Origin: Cyprinodon diabolis
Lineage: Eukaryota > Chordata > Actinopteri > Cyprinodontiformes > Cyprinodontidae
Direction: 5' to 3'
Assembly: GCA_030533445.1 (NCBI GenBank)
Contig: CM060071.1
Location: 4,632,520-4,696,519 of the forward strand
Length of the DNA: 64,000 nucleotides
A program made the translations under genes and the position numbers. Each line of letters starts with the position of its first letter. Position 1 is the first letter of the stretch. The notes under the pieces are model-generated. The model ran no database searches, had not been told where the DNA came from, and saw nothing but the letters and a program-made list of their open reading frames with translations. Positions 32,330 to 45,265 of the stretch are shown here, one piece after another.

Positions 32330-32540
32330 ACTGTTGACCTAGTGGGTTAGAGCAGAACAATTGTGCTCTGAGAAGGTTACATGTACAGTACCTGGTTTGA
32401 TCCCCACAAGACCCTTAACCCCCACCCTGCTCCCCGAGCACCACACAGTGGCAGCCCACTGCTCCCAAAGGGGATGGGTCAAAATGCAGAGAACAAATTT
32501 CCCCATTGTGGGAAAATAAAGGGATTTACATTTATAAGTC
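32330..32540 (+). mobile_element. tRNA-derived SINE
   Basis: Head with box-A-like GACCTAGTGGGTTAGAG, box B GGTTTGATCCCC (one base from consensus), the body CACACAGTGGCAGCCCACTG / GGGGATGGGTCAAAATGCAG, and a tail ATAAAGGGATTTACATTTA. Same family as 41463-41698. Confidence 0.75.
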
Positions 32541-33729
32541 TCTGTGCAATCCCAAATTTATGACTGTTTTGGCTTTCCTCTCCAACATGGGTCAGTAATA
32601 TTTGCTTCAAATCAAATAGCAGCTATCTAAACTGACAAGCCATATAATAACCACAGGAAGAAAAGAATCCAGTGTTTTATTTAATTTTTTTCAAATACAG
32701 TGACAAGATAATTGAATCAATATTCTATCGAGAAAACATGTTGTCCTTTGTGCTCCTTCAGAAATGTAAGGTGCAAGGAGTGCCGCTGGAAGGATCCATG
32801 CACATCAGCCGACATCTTCTGTAATATTAGTTACATCAGGTATCCTCCAAATCCTAACAGGAGAAATATCCGAGTGTCATAAAACCCAAAATCCACATAT
32901 CTTTTATATCCTCCAATGACAACGTTGTAAAACACTCCATCCTCCAGGCGTTCCAGGAGTCCATGGTGTTTCCCACAAAGTATGTTCCGGCAGGACAGGA
33001 CGGGTCCCCTTTTTTCTGTCTTGCTGTTGAATAAATTTGATCAATTGCATTGAGAGACCAGCTGACCAGATCCATTTTTGAGTTTGGGTGATATGACTTG
33101 AGAGCTAAGAAAAGACAAGGCACAGCAAAGCAGGGACAGGCAGGGAGGTGCAGGAGCAGCAGGAAAATGCGACCGCCTCCTTTAAGAATCAGAACAGAAG
33201 GTCTGACTCTTGGAGTTGGTGGAGTTGATGATGCCATCATACACCTTTTTCAACAAACCAACTGTCATTTAGAAAAGGCAGGTATTCCACCAGAACTGGG
33301 GAGAGATGGTGGGTGGCTGGGTCTAGCCCTGGAGACTAACTGGGTAGACAGATGCCGGCCAGAGTGCAGAATCATTTAACAACTCCTCTAACAGCTAAAT
33401 CAAAATGTTTTTTTAATCCACCCTCAAACCTCTGAATGGAACTCCTTTCTGTCTTCCATTTATATGGAGAGAAAAAAAAGGTTTGTTTGCACTGCAATAT
33501 TTTTCTTAATTAGCATTCAGTTGCACTTGTTGCAATAAATATATTAAGAAGCATAAAAGCCTACATGATCTGTATAAAGATTCTATTACTTTGCGGTTCA
33601 AAGGACTTGAAATGACTCAACACTCAAACTGCAGGACTTTGGACTTGACTTGAAGTTTTTCAGTCATGACTTGGACTTGATTCTGGACTTGAGGGCGAAT
33701 ACATGAGTCTGATTTATGACTTGCAAAAC
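32541..33729. other. Unassigned stretch
   Basis: The minus strand has a 128-codon frame (32854-33240) and an overlapping frame ending at 32827; neither resembles a protein I know, so no gene is called. Confidence 0.35.
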
Positions 33730-33837
33730 AATGGGTGTGTTTGATTTGAGAGGCGCCCGTCCATAAAAATAAGGAGGCTGGAAGAGTTTTGGTTATGGAT
33801 TCAAACAGGTCCAGCCTTCTCCGGCTTTCACCGCCCT

Positions 33838-34245
33838 TAAGGCTGGTTTATGCTCAGAAACCAAGTCGTCTACGTGTCTGTCACAGTCAACGCAGATATG
33901 CCCCCTCCCCCTTCCGCAGACACTCTTGGCACACCTCTCCAAAATTGTAGGTGACCGCAGATATTGCTGCAGACAGGAGGCCTCTGATTGGTCAATTCTA
34001 CACCTGCTCTACACTATGAGTACTTCCTGTTTGGTACCTTACCGGCTTGTTTTGTTTGTATGACCGCCATTGTGGAAAAAGACTCGTGACGATGGACCAG
34101 TGAACGAGGTCCGTGAGAACGCTGGGACCCTTTTTCCACCTGGCCCTCATGTCCCTCCGTTGTCACACAAACTTGTCCCCACTTCCCCACCGCCTCGGCC
34201 ATATCTAGACAAACTATGATATTCCACGCCCCGTTGTGGCAGAAT
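33838..34245 (+). mobile_element. PIF/Harbinger-like repeat, copy 2
   Basis: Starts TTAAGGCTGGTTTATGCTC and matches the minus strand of 1905-2325. The flanks at about 33730-33837 and 34690-34755 show weakly inverted GTTTGA...GGCGCC motifs and could be the ends of a further, larger element; that part is uncertain. Confidence 0.45.
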
Positions 34246-34580
34246 ATATTGGGCAGAATTCAAACATATCTGTGTCATACCTGCGACATCCTCACCTCTA
34301 CACACTGGTACAGGAGCATAACTAGCCTTTTATGCTCTAGAATGGATGCCGAACTTCTCACTGCTGTTATGAGTAATAATTACATTCCTGAGGAGCTTCA
34401 GCAGCAGTACCGTCATCACAGATTTTAACCAAACATTACCCGCCACAAATCTGACTCAATAACCATTTAAAACAACTATTTTCATTCATTTCTGATGGAA
34501 CTATTCAAATGCTTGTATAATATTAAACTGCACCTACAATATTCATCACTGTTCTGCTCCATTTCCCTTTTTCCTCTTAA

Positions 34581-34616
34581 CGTAGCTTTGGGTATCATGG
34601 GATACCCAAAGCTACG
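34581..34616. repeat. Perfect 16-bp palindromic stem
   Basis: CGTAGCTTTGGGTATC (34581-34596) and its exact complement at 34601-34616 around the loop ATGG. Confidence 0.85.
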
Positions 34617-34755
34617 ACCCACCCTTCAAAACAGGCAAAAAGAAGGCTGCATTTGTTGGCCTCGTAATGAGGAGTCTTCCACCACAGCGCCTCGCTATGA
34701 CGTAATCGGTTGACAAATCTGGCCTTCGGAGGATGCAGGCGCTGAATTCAAACTT

Positions 34756-35593
34756 AGCAAATTACTTGGTCCCAACTCTGGAAAAAAAGAACAAAGGTTC
34801 AGAAATGATAACAACATGTGCCAGATGATTAAATGCTTTTAATTTTGTGTAAGTTGTCTCCCACTGTAGTTCTTCTTACTTAATTTATTTTTTTCTAAAA
34901 GCTCATCCTTTCTTCCTGTGAACTGACTATCACATATTTTCTTTTTTGCCTACTTATTACATTACCTCTCCAGGCTTTTTTTTTTCTTTGTACCTCTGAC
35001 TAAATGATTGTTTGTTGAATAAAGCACTTTTCATTACTTTGGGATAAAAATAAAACCAAAATAAACAAAAAATTTGCGATTAATACCCTAATTTTCTGGG
35101 TGAAGTCAAGTTTCTTCCTTATGAACAGCAACTAAAAGATGATTTACTTCTGTTCTGTTCTTTAATACTTTCTGTGGAATCTTTTACGGTATATCTTATT
35201 TTTATGTGATGTATGTTGAAGAGTTTTAATGCTCTGATGAGTCAAGAAACTATTTGTCAATATACTCACTGGCTGATGTAATCTTTTTTTCAGAGATGTT
35301 GAGGTTTTTGTTCCATGAAAGCCTCAGCAGACGCTTTGAGCTTTAAACTTTTACTGCAATCACTAGATGCCAAATTTAAGATACATATAAGTCCAAGATG
35401 CTGAATAACAGATATGAAGCAAAGTTATCAGCCTAGAAAGAGTTACAAATATATTTCTACGGCTTAGGGATACCAGTAAATAGCAGACCAAGCCACAAAT
35501 TGGAGAAAAAGAAAACAAACCGAACAAACACACATGTGCATTGTTCACTGTAAAGTTCTTACAGTTCTATTTACAGCAGTCGTGGCTGGTAGG
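34756..35593. other. Unassigned AT-rich stretch
   Basis: Nothing recognised. Confidence 0.4.
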
Positions 35594-35757
35594 GTTTTTA
35601 CCAGGGGCTACCATTGTGCGGTGCCAGGGGAGCAATGTTGGAGTTTTTTTTTGAAGGTTTTTTTTTGGTCAGGGACCCAGAGTGGCAGTCTGTGGGAGTG
35701 GGGCTTGAACTCAGAACTCCAAGCTCTATGCCCTAACCACTAGGCCACCACTCCCTC
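35594..35757 (-). mobile_element. tRNA-derived SINE, tail missing
   Basis: On the minus strand: GGGAGTGGTGGCCTAGTGGT (box A match TGGCCTAGTGG), a box-B-like GAGTTCAAGCCCC, and the first part of the body ending CCGCACAATGGTAG. The 3' tail is absent. Poly-T runs lie inside. Confidence 0.7.
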
Positions 35758-36624
35758 CCAGATATATACTAAAAAACAATCAAATGCATGATAACTTATC
35801 ACACCAGCATATTTATATGAATGCCAAAAACAAAAAAATATTATAAAAACACTTTATAAAAGCAAAAAAATAATTTGATATACAGGTGTACTTCTTGTAC
35901 ATGCATTTTGCCCTTTGAGGCTTTTTGAAGGGAAGTCTGTGTTTTGCATGGTCCAATATTGTTACACAAACCTAAAAAATAATGTACCCATTGAATAATT
36001 AATAAGCTATTAGTCAGCTTTATGATTTTTTCTATACGTATAAACTATTTATTTTCTGAGAATGTGTTTATTTAGGAGCAACTATTCAAATTAACATTAT
36101 TACATTGCAAATTAAAATCTAGAAGAAGTAGGCTGTATTCTATTATTTTCTATGTGAATCCCAGATTGTTCATTCTTCTTTGCCTTTTCTAGAAACCGCT
36201 TTAAATCAGACTTACCTGTCACTATCCATGCTGGCTCAGATCCTGACGTTTGAAAAAGGAGGCAGGGAAAGCAGGATAAAGCCTTAGCCTCAATGCATGC
36301 AGATAGCCAAGCCTCTTATCTAAACCAGGTCCTAAAAAGGACCATTTCTCTCTCTCTCTCTCCAATGCGTCTCTAACTCCTGCAACTCGACCTGTCAATC
36401 ACCCGCAAAACGTCTGCGCTGTAGCGGGAGGTGCTGAGCAAATACACTTCCTGTCACCTCAGGTCACTGCTTAGCTGCGTCCTGGGCTGTCACCAATCCA
36501 ACAGAAAATGAAATTACCCTTTATTCGTCAATATAGATTAAATATTTATCTTGCACATCTAAAATATATATATCAATATATTTCAAAATATTTTAAATAT
36601 TAATTCAAAATTATATTACAAAAT

Positions 36625-36635
<11 letters not shown>
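35758..36635. other. Unassigned AT-rich stretch
   Basis: A short (CT)n run at about 36347-36361; otherwise nothing recognised. Confidence 0.4.

Positions 36636-36719
<84 letters not shown>
36636..36719. repeat. (TA)n microsatellite
   Basis: About 40 uninterrupted TA units. Confidence 0.95.
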
Positions 36720-36722
<3 letters not shown>

Positions 36723-37476
36723 TTTAATCTTTTATGTCTTAATTGGGTCATTGGCTGAGTGGGGCGGCACCCTTGCCCCCTATTGGCCAGCCGCCACTGG
36801 TTTTTAGCTAGCAATTTTGTGATCTGTCCAGGGACAACCGATGAAAATTAGCATCTTGTCTAATTCTGGTGCTTCTGAAGCCATGCTGTACAAAGTCCCT
36901 GTCAAAAAAATAAATAAATAAAATGGATATGAAAGTATTGAGGAAGAGGAGTGATTAAAATTATTCCAGGAATTAATCATCAGAGAATCAAACAAAGCAA
37001 ACTTCACGGTCAGCGTTCATGATAAAACAATGAGAGTCTATCAGTAATGAACATAAAGGCCAAAAAAGGCATTTCTTCCCAAAAACAACCAAAACTATTT
37101 TACTGTTTCCAAAGCTTCTGGAAACAAAAACATTTGGTGGTCTGATGACACAAAAATTCAACATTTACAAAAAAACGTTAAAGTTTCAAAAATCATACAA
37201 ACAATAAAACCGATGGAAATCCTGATAGAGAACATCCAGCCGTCAGGTTGAGGCGTTGACTGGAAGCACATTTACAACAGGAAAAATATTAATTAACAAT
37301 AAAATTGATGGTTTAACTAACACTGGTTTAAGATACAGTGGTATGATCTCAAACTGTCTGTTTATTCCAGGATCTCAACGATGAGGTGCAATTAAACTGA
37401 AATGATTTATAATAGATTTAGCAAAGAAGAATGGGCAAAGAATTTTTGCAAGCAGGAGTAGCACATCATCCACCCT
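36720..37476. other. Unassigned stretch
   Basis: The first part (TTGGCTGAGTGGGGCGGCAC ... CCGCCACTGG) looks like an end of a GGCGGC-type fish repeat but has no partner here. Confidence 0.35.
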
Positions 37477-37883
37477 TTAAAGAGGAACGCCGTTTTTTTT
37501 TTTACATTGGGCCCTTGATTTTACGTCTTTACATCATGTTCTACTCACCCATATCAGTTTTGTGTCATTTGGAGCCGTTAGGTTATATCCAAGTAACGTC
37601 TTCCTATGGGCAACGACTTGAAGGCACAAACTAAGCTGTTCATCATTTATTCTTTATGGTACGCCAGCATTCATAACATGTAGGAGAATCACTGTCCCCC
37701 AGACATCTGCGGTTATATTTTTTATGTTTATATTTTATAAAAACAAAGCGGCGCGTGTATGAATCGGAATATCTTCAGAACAGCTCCAAATGACATAAAA
37801 CTCATCTGGGTGAGTAGAACATGATGTAAAGATGTAAAATTAAAGGCCCAATGTAAAAAAAAAAAAATAGCGTTCCCCTTTAA
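37477..37883. mobile_element. TTAA-flanked palindromic MITE
   Basis: 407 bp with TTAA at both edges (37477-37480, 37880-37883). The terminal inverted repeats are long, roughly 110 bp with mismatches, from GGAACGC / AGCGTTCC through ACATTGGGCC, ACATCATGTTCTACTCACCC and GTGTCATTTGGAGC. The element can fold into one long hairpin. No coding capacity. Confidence 0.85.
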
Positions 37884-38229
37884 TTATGGGGAGTGAGATA
37901 TAATTAAAAAAAGTCACTTTTTAATGCACTTTCTATTACTATTGATAAATACCATATTTAAGTACATGTGAAATCCATATGCATTATAAATTATTAGTTT
38001 AATTAAATATTTTAAATCTTAAAATGTCAGTATTAGTAGATACTTGAGGATCCTAATGCAGAGCTTAAGAGGCTGAGATGATTTCCTACACTTTTAATGA
38101 AGATGTGAAATTACAGATGCCATAATCCAGAGCCAAAAACTAGGAGACATTTAGGAAGGAATAAACTTAATGAAAGAATGAAGAGAATCCAGCCAACAGA
38201 GCTGATGTTATGAGATGAGGCTTCGAGAC

Positions 38230-38584
<355 letters not shown>

Positions 38585-38680
38585 CTGTGGAACCAACTAC
38601 CAGTTTTAGTCCGTAGAGTGGCTCAGGTTATCCTGAGCTACGTTCTGCTCTCTCTGCTTTTTCTCATAGTAGATTAATCT
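38585..38680 (+). repeat. L2/Maui-like LINE fragment
   Basis: Begins CTGTGGAACCAACTACCAGT, the ORF2 C-terminal block seen at 5080, and then jumps by internal deletion to GGCTCAGGTTATCCTGAGCT and the TTTTTCTCATAGTAG block. Confidence 0.7.
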
Positions 38681-38978
38681 GGAGCGGGGATCCTTTCTTT
38701 TTGTTTCACTTCCAGACCTTCTATTTCACTGCTTTACGGCTGTGGGGAGATCTTCAAGCCAGATGGTAGAAAATGCATTAAAAAAGATCTCCTACTGCAC
38801 CTTTAAATCTAAGACTTAAATCCTTACAAGATCTGCTGTTTAACCACACTCCGCATCACCAATTAGAATTTGAGGAGGGCTGGGTCCTTCATGATGTTTC
38901 CTCTTATTGGTGTTCTTGTCTGCAGGGGGTGTGGCCACAAGTTGATCCTTTAAAGATAAGTGGTTAATAACCATATGT

Positions 38979-39107
38979 CTGCGATGGACTGGCGTCCTGT
39001 CCAGGGTGTACCCCGCCTCTTGCCCATTGACTGCTGGAGATAGGCACCAGCACCCCTCGCAATCCCACTCGGGACAAGTGTGTAAAAAATGGATGGATGG
39101 ATGGATT
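38979..39107 (+). mobile_element. 5'-truncated LINE 3' end with (GGAT)n tail
   Basis: Contains GCGATGGACTGGCGTCCTGT and CCCATTGACTGCTGGAGATA, a 3' end widespread in fish genomes, and ends in (GGAT)n. An exact 9-bp target duplication ACCATATGT flanks it (38970-38978, 39108-39116). Confidence 0.8.
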
Positions 39108-39116
39108 ACCATATGT

Positions 39117-40477
39117 ACCACATAAACTTTTAGATTCATGAAATAATTTGAATAACACATATTTTGCTCAGTAAAATTATTTTGAAATGAAATGTAAGTA
39201 TAGCAAAGAAACAAATGAAAACATAAAAAATAATTATTTTTGTGCATCTTAAGCATGGGATGAGACTGCCAGGTAACCACCCTTATCCGCTCATTTTCAT
39301 GAGAATAGATGGAGAAAGATGAGAAAACCATCAGAAATGACACATTGTTGATATTTGATATCTGCAGAGGAACGCCGGCAGCTAAACTAAATGACCAAGG
39401 CGTAACCCTTAATCAGTTGTTCAAAAGCCAAACATCAGAGAGTGCCTGAGAGGTGGATAATAAAGAGAAACGGCAAAGACTGATTTTGATTTGCCTGATA
39501 GATTCATTTTAGGAATGATGCCAGGAAAAAAATTGGTTACTGAGTTTTAATGAAGGGGAGGAAAATTATAGAAGCAAAGAAAAAAGAAATCCAGAATTAG
39601 AAAGATGAAAAGGAAGGGGGGGGCAGCAGAGAAGACAGATGCAGGGATGGATAGAAACCGACAGAGCCTCAGCTCTGCATCAGTTCCTCAGTGAGGAGTT
39701 CATGATTGATAGCAGCCAGAGGCAACAGATCGGCCCATCGCCGTTCCTGCTTCCGCCCGCCTTCTGCTTTATTTCACCAAGTCATTTTTTTCAGGGAGAA
39801 ACAACAAGGCACAGCACAAAGCAACTCAACGTTTAAAGGGAATCAAGTAAAAAAAAAAAAAAATCAGAGCTTTGTGAGACAAAAGGGTTCTGTTGTTTCT
39901 AAATCAATGTTAAGTTTTAACTTGCGGACCTCTGGCTCAAGGAAGCTTGTGGTGAGGAAACGAAAATGAGTCAGGCATTTTTTTTCTTTAACAATCCCCA
40001 TCTGAGGTCCGAGGTTGTTTTTTATGCAAACCTTGTGGTAAAGTTTTGGATTTCACCTCAACCCCTTAAGCACATTCGCACCCCTCGCAACAATAAGGAC
40101 TTTTTGGCCCAGGGGAAATGAAAGGCAGAGATGGCAATGAATCAGAGTGTTTGCTTTGACCCCTGAATTGACCTTTTTTAGTCCCCATTTTTCCTGCATT
40201 TGTCCTCTAAACAACTGATTTCCGTCAGCTATAAAAAGCTGAGAAAATCTGTGAATCTCAAAATGGAAGTGTACATAAAACTATAGGATTTGCTCAGTGA
40301 CAGAACATTAAATTTAAAGGCTCTCAGTGGCTTCCACTGCAGAAAAAATAACAGAACATGAAGTGAAAGAACGTATAAGCAATCACAGGTTAATCATGGA
40401 AAGTATAAATACTTTTATGCCTTTTTTTCTTTTTACATCTTGACAACTTCAACCTAAAAATGGTAAAGGGATGTAGG
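39117..40477. other. Unassigned stretch
   Basis: Nothing recognised. Confidence 0.4.
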
Positions 40478-41068
40478 TGTCATGATCTTTGTGCTGATGA
40501 TTGGCTTGATTGTTCATTCCATTCACCTGTCTAGCTCCGCTCAGTTTTGCATCACCGTTCATCTGTATCACCTGCTCCAGTCTCTTTTTAACCTGCCTGC
40601 TCCCAGTCCTCAGTGCCAGATTATTCAAGCCTTTGGTAAGAGTTCTCTAGCTTACCTGATTGTTCTGATTGCCTAATCCTGACCCTCTGAGCCTGCCTTT
40701 TCCCATTCTGATCTGTTTACCTGATCTGTCTTCGGACTCCTTCTGGATTCTGCTTGTTGAACCCCATCCCTTTTGAGAGCAGTGGGTTATGCTTCACCTT
40801 TTGGATAGTCCTGCCGTTCTTGGGCTGCTTGCGTGTGACCTCCTTCCAGTTCTGCAGTCTTCAAGGCTTCAGCATCAGGAACTCCCTGGGCAGCGTTCAC
40901 CACATGGTTTTGGCAGCTGTTTGGCTGGAATCCACCTCTTCCTCTGGGATCTTCCTACCTTAGACGTCCTTGGAGTTACTACAGATCCATAATTTTTTTA
41001 CTGAACGCTTTTTTGGGAAATCTGTCTGCGTGCCTTGAGTACTGGGTCATCTGTTCTGAGCCTTGACA
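40478..41068 (+). mobile_element. Solo LTR, family B
   Basis: 591 bp, TGTCATGATC ... CTTGACA, with flanks GTAGG (40473-40477) and GTGGG (41069-41073), one mismatch. It matches 44845-45265 in order (AAGCCTTTGGTAAGAGTTCT, CCCATTCTGATCTGTTTACC). Confidence 0.75.
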
Positions 41069-41462
41069 GTGGGGTATCTTCTGTGATCAAACACAGTATA
41101 TGTTTTCAGAGTTTCGTACCCTGGTTAGGTCTGTTGGAGCCAGCTAGTCTTAAAGGTGGAGTCAGATTAAAAGAACATCATAGATCTTGATGAAAGGACA
41201 TAGCGACAAAGGATATATCTTCTCCAGACTAGGGTGACCAGTAGGGGTTCAAGAGTTTAAAAAACTTACAGTTCGGATCGTTCCTCACATCAGTGTCACA
41301 GATCAGAATATTTTTTTCGGAACAATAAAAAGAAAAAACAGAAAGACAAATAAACATAGCTTTTTTCCATTTGATTACTAACATTTTAAATTATGAAATT
41401 AAAAGATTTCAAATCAACCCAAAGTGCACGTATGTTGACAGGTATAACTTCACAGCTATTGT

Positions 41463-41698
41463 TGGGGGAGTGTTGGCCTAGTGGTTACAGAAATGCGCTT
41501 TTGCTCTGAGAAGGTTTGGAAGTACCTGCTTTGTTCCCCAAACACTTTCAATCTGGGTTCCTGAGGAAAACCCTTATCTCCACACGTTTCCCCAGGTTCG
41601 ACACAATGACAGCCCACTGCTCCCCAAGGGGATGGGTTAAATGAAGAGAGTGAATTTCCCGATTGCGGGACAATAAAGGTATTTACATTTTTTAAACA
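41463..41698 (+). mobile_element. tRNA-derived SINE, reference copy
   Basis: Head GGGGGAGTGTTGGCCTAGTG with an exact box A TGGCCTAGTGG, CTTTTGCTCTGAGAAGGTTT, then the body GACAGCCCACTGCTCCCCAA, GGGATGGGTTAAATGAAGAG and the tail GGGACAATAAAGGTATTTAC. Box B is decayed. It is the most complete copy in the window. Confidence 0.8.
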
Positions 41699-43429
41699 CA
41701 CCGTGTGTGATGGATTTAGCCGAGCCAGATTGTGCAGTTAGGGGCTGTTTAAATGCTGCGGTTATAAGTGGTTGTTGAGCGGGCTTCGTTTTCAATGCTG
41801 CCATTGGAAGTGGTGATATTGCTTCAAATGTGTTGCCATGCTTGATGTGTTTCCACTGTCATGCTGCTTTCTTGTGCCACAAATCCAACACACCATCACT
41901 GTTTTATCCACTAAACTCTTTCCTTCATCATTAAATATTATGGGAAAGCCCTAATGTTCCCATAACGAGGATTTAAATGACGTGGGGTGTTCAAGCTCCT
42001 CCGTTCCTCCATGCCCGCTTCATCCTCTTGCCATGACCATGCTGTGTATGAACAGAACATGAGCACAACTTTTTTTCTCTCACTGTAAATCAATCCAAAG
42101 ATCATGTTTGGGCTGAACCGAAAATATTGATCCAAACAGATCATGGAACAATGATGATCCGTTTCACCACTAGTGACCAATTATTATAGCATACTGTAAC
42201 GCTGTATTACTTTGGTTTTTGTTGAATTTTATTCCACTTATGTGTGCTTGTTGAAGCTCACAGTAAGGTACATGCTCGATGTTGATAAAGTTATTGAATG
42301 GCTTGCTAGCAGATTAGCATAGCTTATTCATTTGAATTTCATGGATAGCGCAGGAAAGTAAACCAGGCTACTTTCTTCTGGATTTGAAAATCAACACAAG
42401 AAAATATGCAATATTTCCTGATAAATTAATATTTTTTATACAGCTAGACGTGACATAACAAGCAGATAAAGGACCTTCATTAATGTTCTGAGTTTGACTT
42501 TGAATGGCCTAAAGTAGATCCGCAAAGAAATCAATTAAATCAGGTCGTGATAGAGGTGAAAGAGCTCAGCAAACATTGATTTAATCCTGGATTAAGTGAA
42601 ACGGACTACTGAGCTTTTAACAGCCATGGAGTTTATAACTATAATGCCCTCTGAAATACCATCTGGTTCGTCTAACAGGACATGAATGCTCAATCTAAGA
42701 CAGGAATCGACAACAGCTGATGGTCTTTCAGTTTCTCGAAGATGAGTTTCATCTCTAGAGGAATATTCAACCCCCCCTTCCTTTCAGAGCTTACGGGAAG
42801 TGGGTTTCAGCCTGAGCGATGAAAGGTAGAATGAATTCAAGCTGATTTTTTGGTTTTTCGATGACAGACCTCTCACATCACGCCAGATTAAATAAACCCC
42901 CTTCAGCTTGTTTTTATCTATAGCATAAAATACTGTTAAAAGGAAGAGAGAATATAAAAGAATAAACACTGTGTACAGAAAAAGTATTTGCCCTCTTTCA
43001 ACTTTTCAGATCCCTTAGACTGTCAGGCAGATAATGAGCACATCCACCTTATTACCGCTGAAATCTAATTGACTGAGTCTTAATTACTTAATCACTTAGG
43101 CCTTCAAGAAAGCAGCAATATTGAATCTATCTGACAACTGGAGGTAGGCGACGCATGAAGTCATGATCCAAAGAAATACAACAGCAGTTCTGGGGGAAAA
43201 ATGCACTGACATCCATCAGTCTATTGGAGCTTATCAAGCCATTTTATGGCATAGCCTTTAAGAAACAAAAACTTATCGTAACATTTTTTAGAAAGATTAT
43301 ATTCTAATTGCTTTTCCTTATGTTGGCAAATAATTATATATTCAAGATGATACCCAGGCTTCATTTTTACATAAAAAGGCTTTTTTCATAACTGCTTACC
43401 CGATTGTGTTTATGTTCTGATATACTGTA
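41699..43429. other. Unassigned stretch
   Basis: Nothing recognised on either strand. Confidence 0.4.
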
Positions 43430-44829
43430 CACTAGTCAAAAGAATTAAAGGAACACTTCGAGTATAGCATCAAGTTAATTAAACTTCTGGGATATTGATT
43501 TGGTCAGGTAAGTAGCAGAGGGGGTTGTTAATCAGTTTCAGCGGCTTTGGTGTTAATTAAATTAACAACAGGTGCACTACAGGGGCAACAACGAGACGAC
43601 CATCAAAACAGGAATGATTTTACAGGTGGAGGCCACTGACATTTTTTCCCCTGCTCACCTTTTCTGACTCTTTTTCACCTGTTTTCCATTTGGCTAGTGT
43701 CACTGTCACTACTGTTAGCTTGAGGCGCTACCTGGACCCTACAGAGGCTGCACAGGCAGTCCAACTCCTCCAGGATGGCACATCAATACGTGCCATTGCC
43801 AGAAGGTTTGTTGTGTCTGCCAGCACAATCTCAAGAGCATGGAGGAAATTCCAGGAGACAGGCAGGTACTCCAGGAGAGCTAGAAGGTCTACAACCCATC
43901 AGCAGGACCGGTATCTGCTCCTTTGTTCAAGGAGGAGCAGGAGGAGCACTGCCAGAGCCCTACATAATGAAATCCAACAGGCCATAGGTGTGAATGTCTC
44001 TGACCAAACAATCAGAAACAGACTTCACGAGGGTGGCCTGAGGGCCCCACATCCTCTAGTGAGCCGTGGAGAACGTTACGCTATCTGTAACATCGTTCAG
44101 CATGACCGGTTTGGTGGTGGGTCAGTGATGGTTTGGGGATGCATATCCATGGAGGGACGCACAGACCTATACAGGCTAGTCAACGGCACCGTGACTACCA
44201 TTAGGTATCGGGATGAAATCCTTGCACCCATTGTCAGACTCTGTGCTGGTGCAGTGGGTCCTGGGTTCCTCCTGGTGCACGGCAATGCCCGGCCTCATGT
44301 GGCGAGAGCATGCAGGCAGTTCCTGGAGGATGAATGAATTCATACCATTGATTGGCCCCCACCCTCGCCAGACCTAAATCTAATAGAAAACCTCTGGAAC
44401 ATTATGATCCATCCGACGCCGCCAGGTTGCACTTCAGAATGTCCAGGAGCTCAGTGATGACCTGGTCCAGATCTGGGAGGTGATACCCCAGGACGCCATT
44501 CGTCGTCTCATTCGGAGCATACCCCGACGTTGTCAGGCATGCATACATGCACGTGGGGGCCATACAAATTACTGAATACCATTCTGAGTTGCTGCAATGA
44601 CATTTCAGCAAAATGGACTAGCCTGCTGCATCTTTTTTTCACTGTAATTTTTTTGGTGTTTTTGAATTCAGTCCTCTGTAGGTTGATCATTTTCATTTCC
44701 ATCAAATGATGTGGCATCCTTTTGTTCCTATCACATCACCCAGTCTACATCAGTATAAATAAACAGGATGATCCCTCCCCCCCCCCCATTGAGATCTTAT
44801 GTGTTGCTTAATTTTTTTTTTGACCAGTG
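43430..44829 (+). mobile_element. Tc1/mariner transposon, decayed
   Basis: 1400 bp between TA dinucleotides (43428-43429, 44830-44831) with ends CACTAGTCAAAAGAATTAAA and CACTGGTCAAAAAAA. It is a different family from the one at 10502. It carries a damaged transposase gene. Confidence 0.85.
43700..44540 (+). pseudogene. Tc1-family transposase, inactivated
   Basis: The N-terminal helix-turn-helix region is clear ([19 protein letters not shown], about 43786-43842), followed by the second DNA-binding helix region ([16 protein letters not shown], about 43992-44039). Around 44060-44098 a segment of roughly 60 residues carrying the first catalytic Asp is deleted: the frame passes from RGERYAI into the GGGSVMVWG box at about 44115. 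The second catalytic Asp is replaced by Gly ([10 protein letters not shown], about 44269-44298). A TGA at 44335-44337 then interrupts the frame before the DLNLIENLW segment that holds the catalytic Glu. No functional protein is possible. Confidence 0.85.
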
Positions 44830-45265
44830 TAAATCTGACATTACTGTCATGGTCTGGGGGCTGATGTCTGGTCTGATGCTCATATCACTCACCTGCTTAT
44901 TTCTGCCCAGTTTTCCTTACCGCTCATCTAATCAACATGCTCTAACCTCTATTTAACCAGCTGTGAGACCAGCCATCAGACTGGAATATTAAAGCCTTTG
45001 GTGAGAGTTCTGTATTTCTGATTGCTGATCCTGAACCATTCTGCCTCTGGACCTCTGAGCCTGCCTGTTCCCGTTCTGATCTGTTTGCCTGACCTGTCCT
45101 CTTCAGACTCCTGCTTGACCTCTGCCTGTCTGTGACCTGAACCTGGAACTGATTCTCAACACCAAGCTCTAGCTTTGCCCTCTGGATTATCCTGCCTTCC
45201 TTCATATGCTTGGTTCTGATATTCTGCCTGTTCTCCAACCTCTGGGACTACAGCGTCTGGGACTC

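Noticed and set aside
32827..33240. Minus-strand frames of 128 codons, and an overlapping one ending at 32827, as possible host exons
   Set aside because: No known domain, no convincing splice sites or partner exon, and the two frames compete for the same DNA. Without a search it cannot be called a gene.
41463..41560. tRNA gene at the SINE heads (also 32330, 35757, 17790)
   Set aside because: Box A and box B are present, but the cloverleaf is degraded and a SINE body and tail follow each time.
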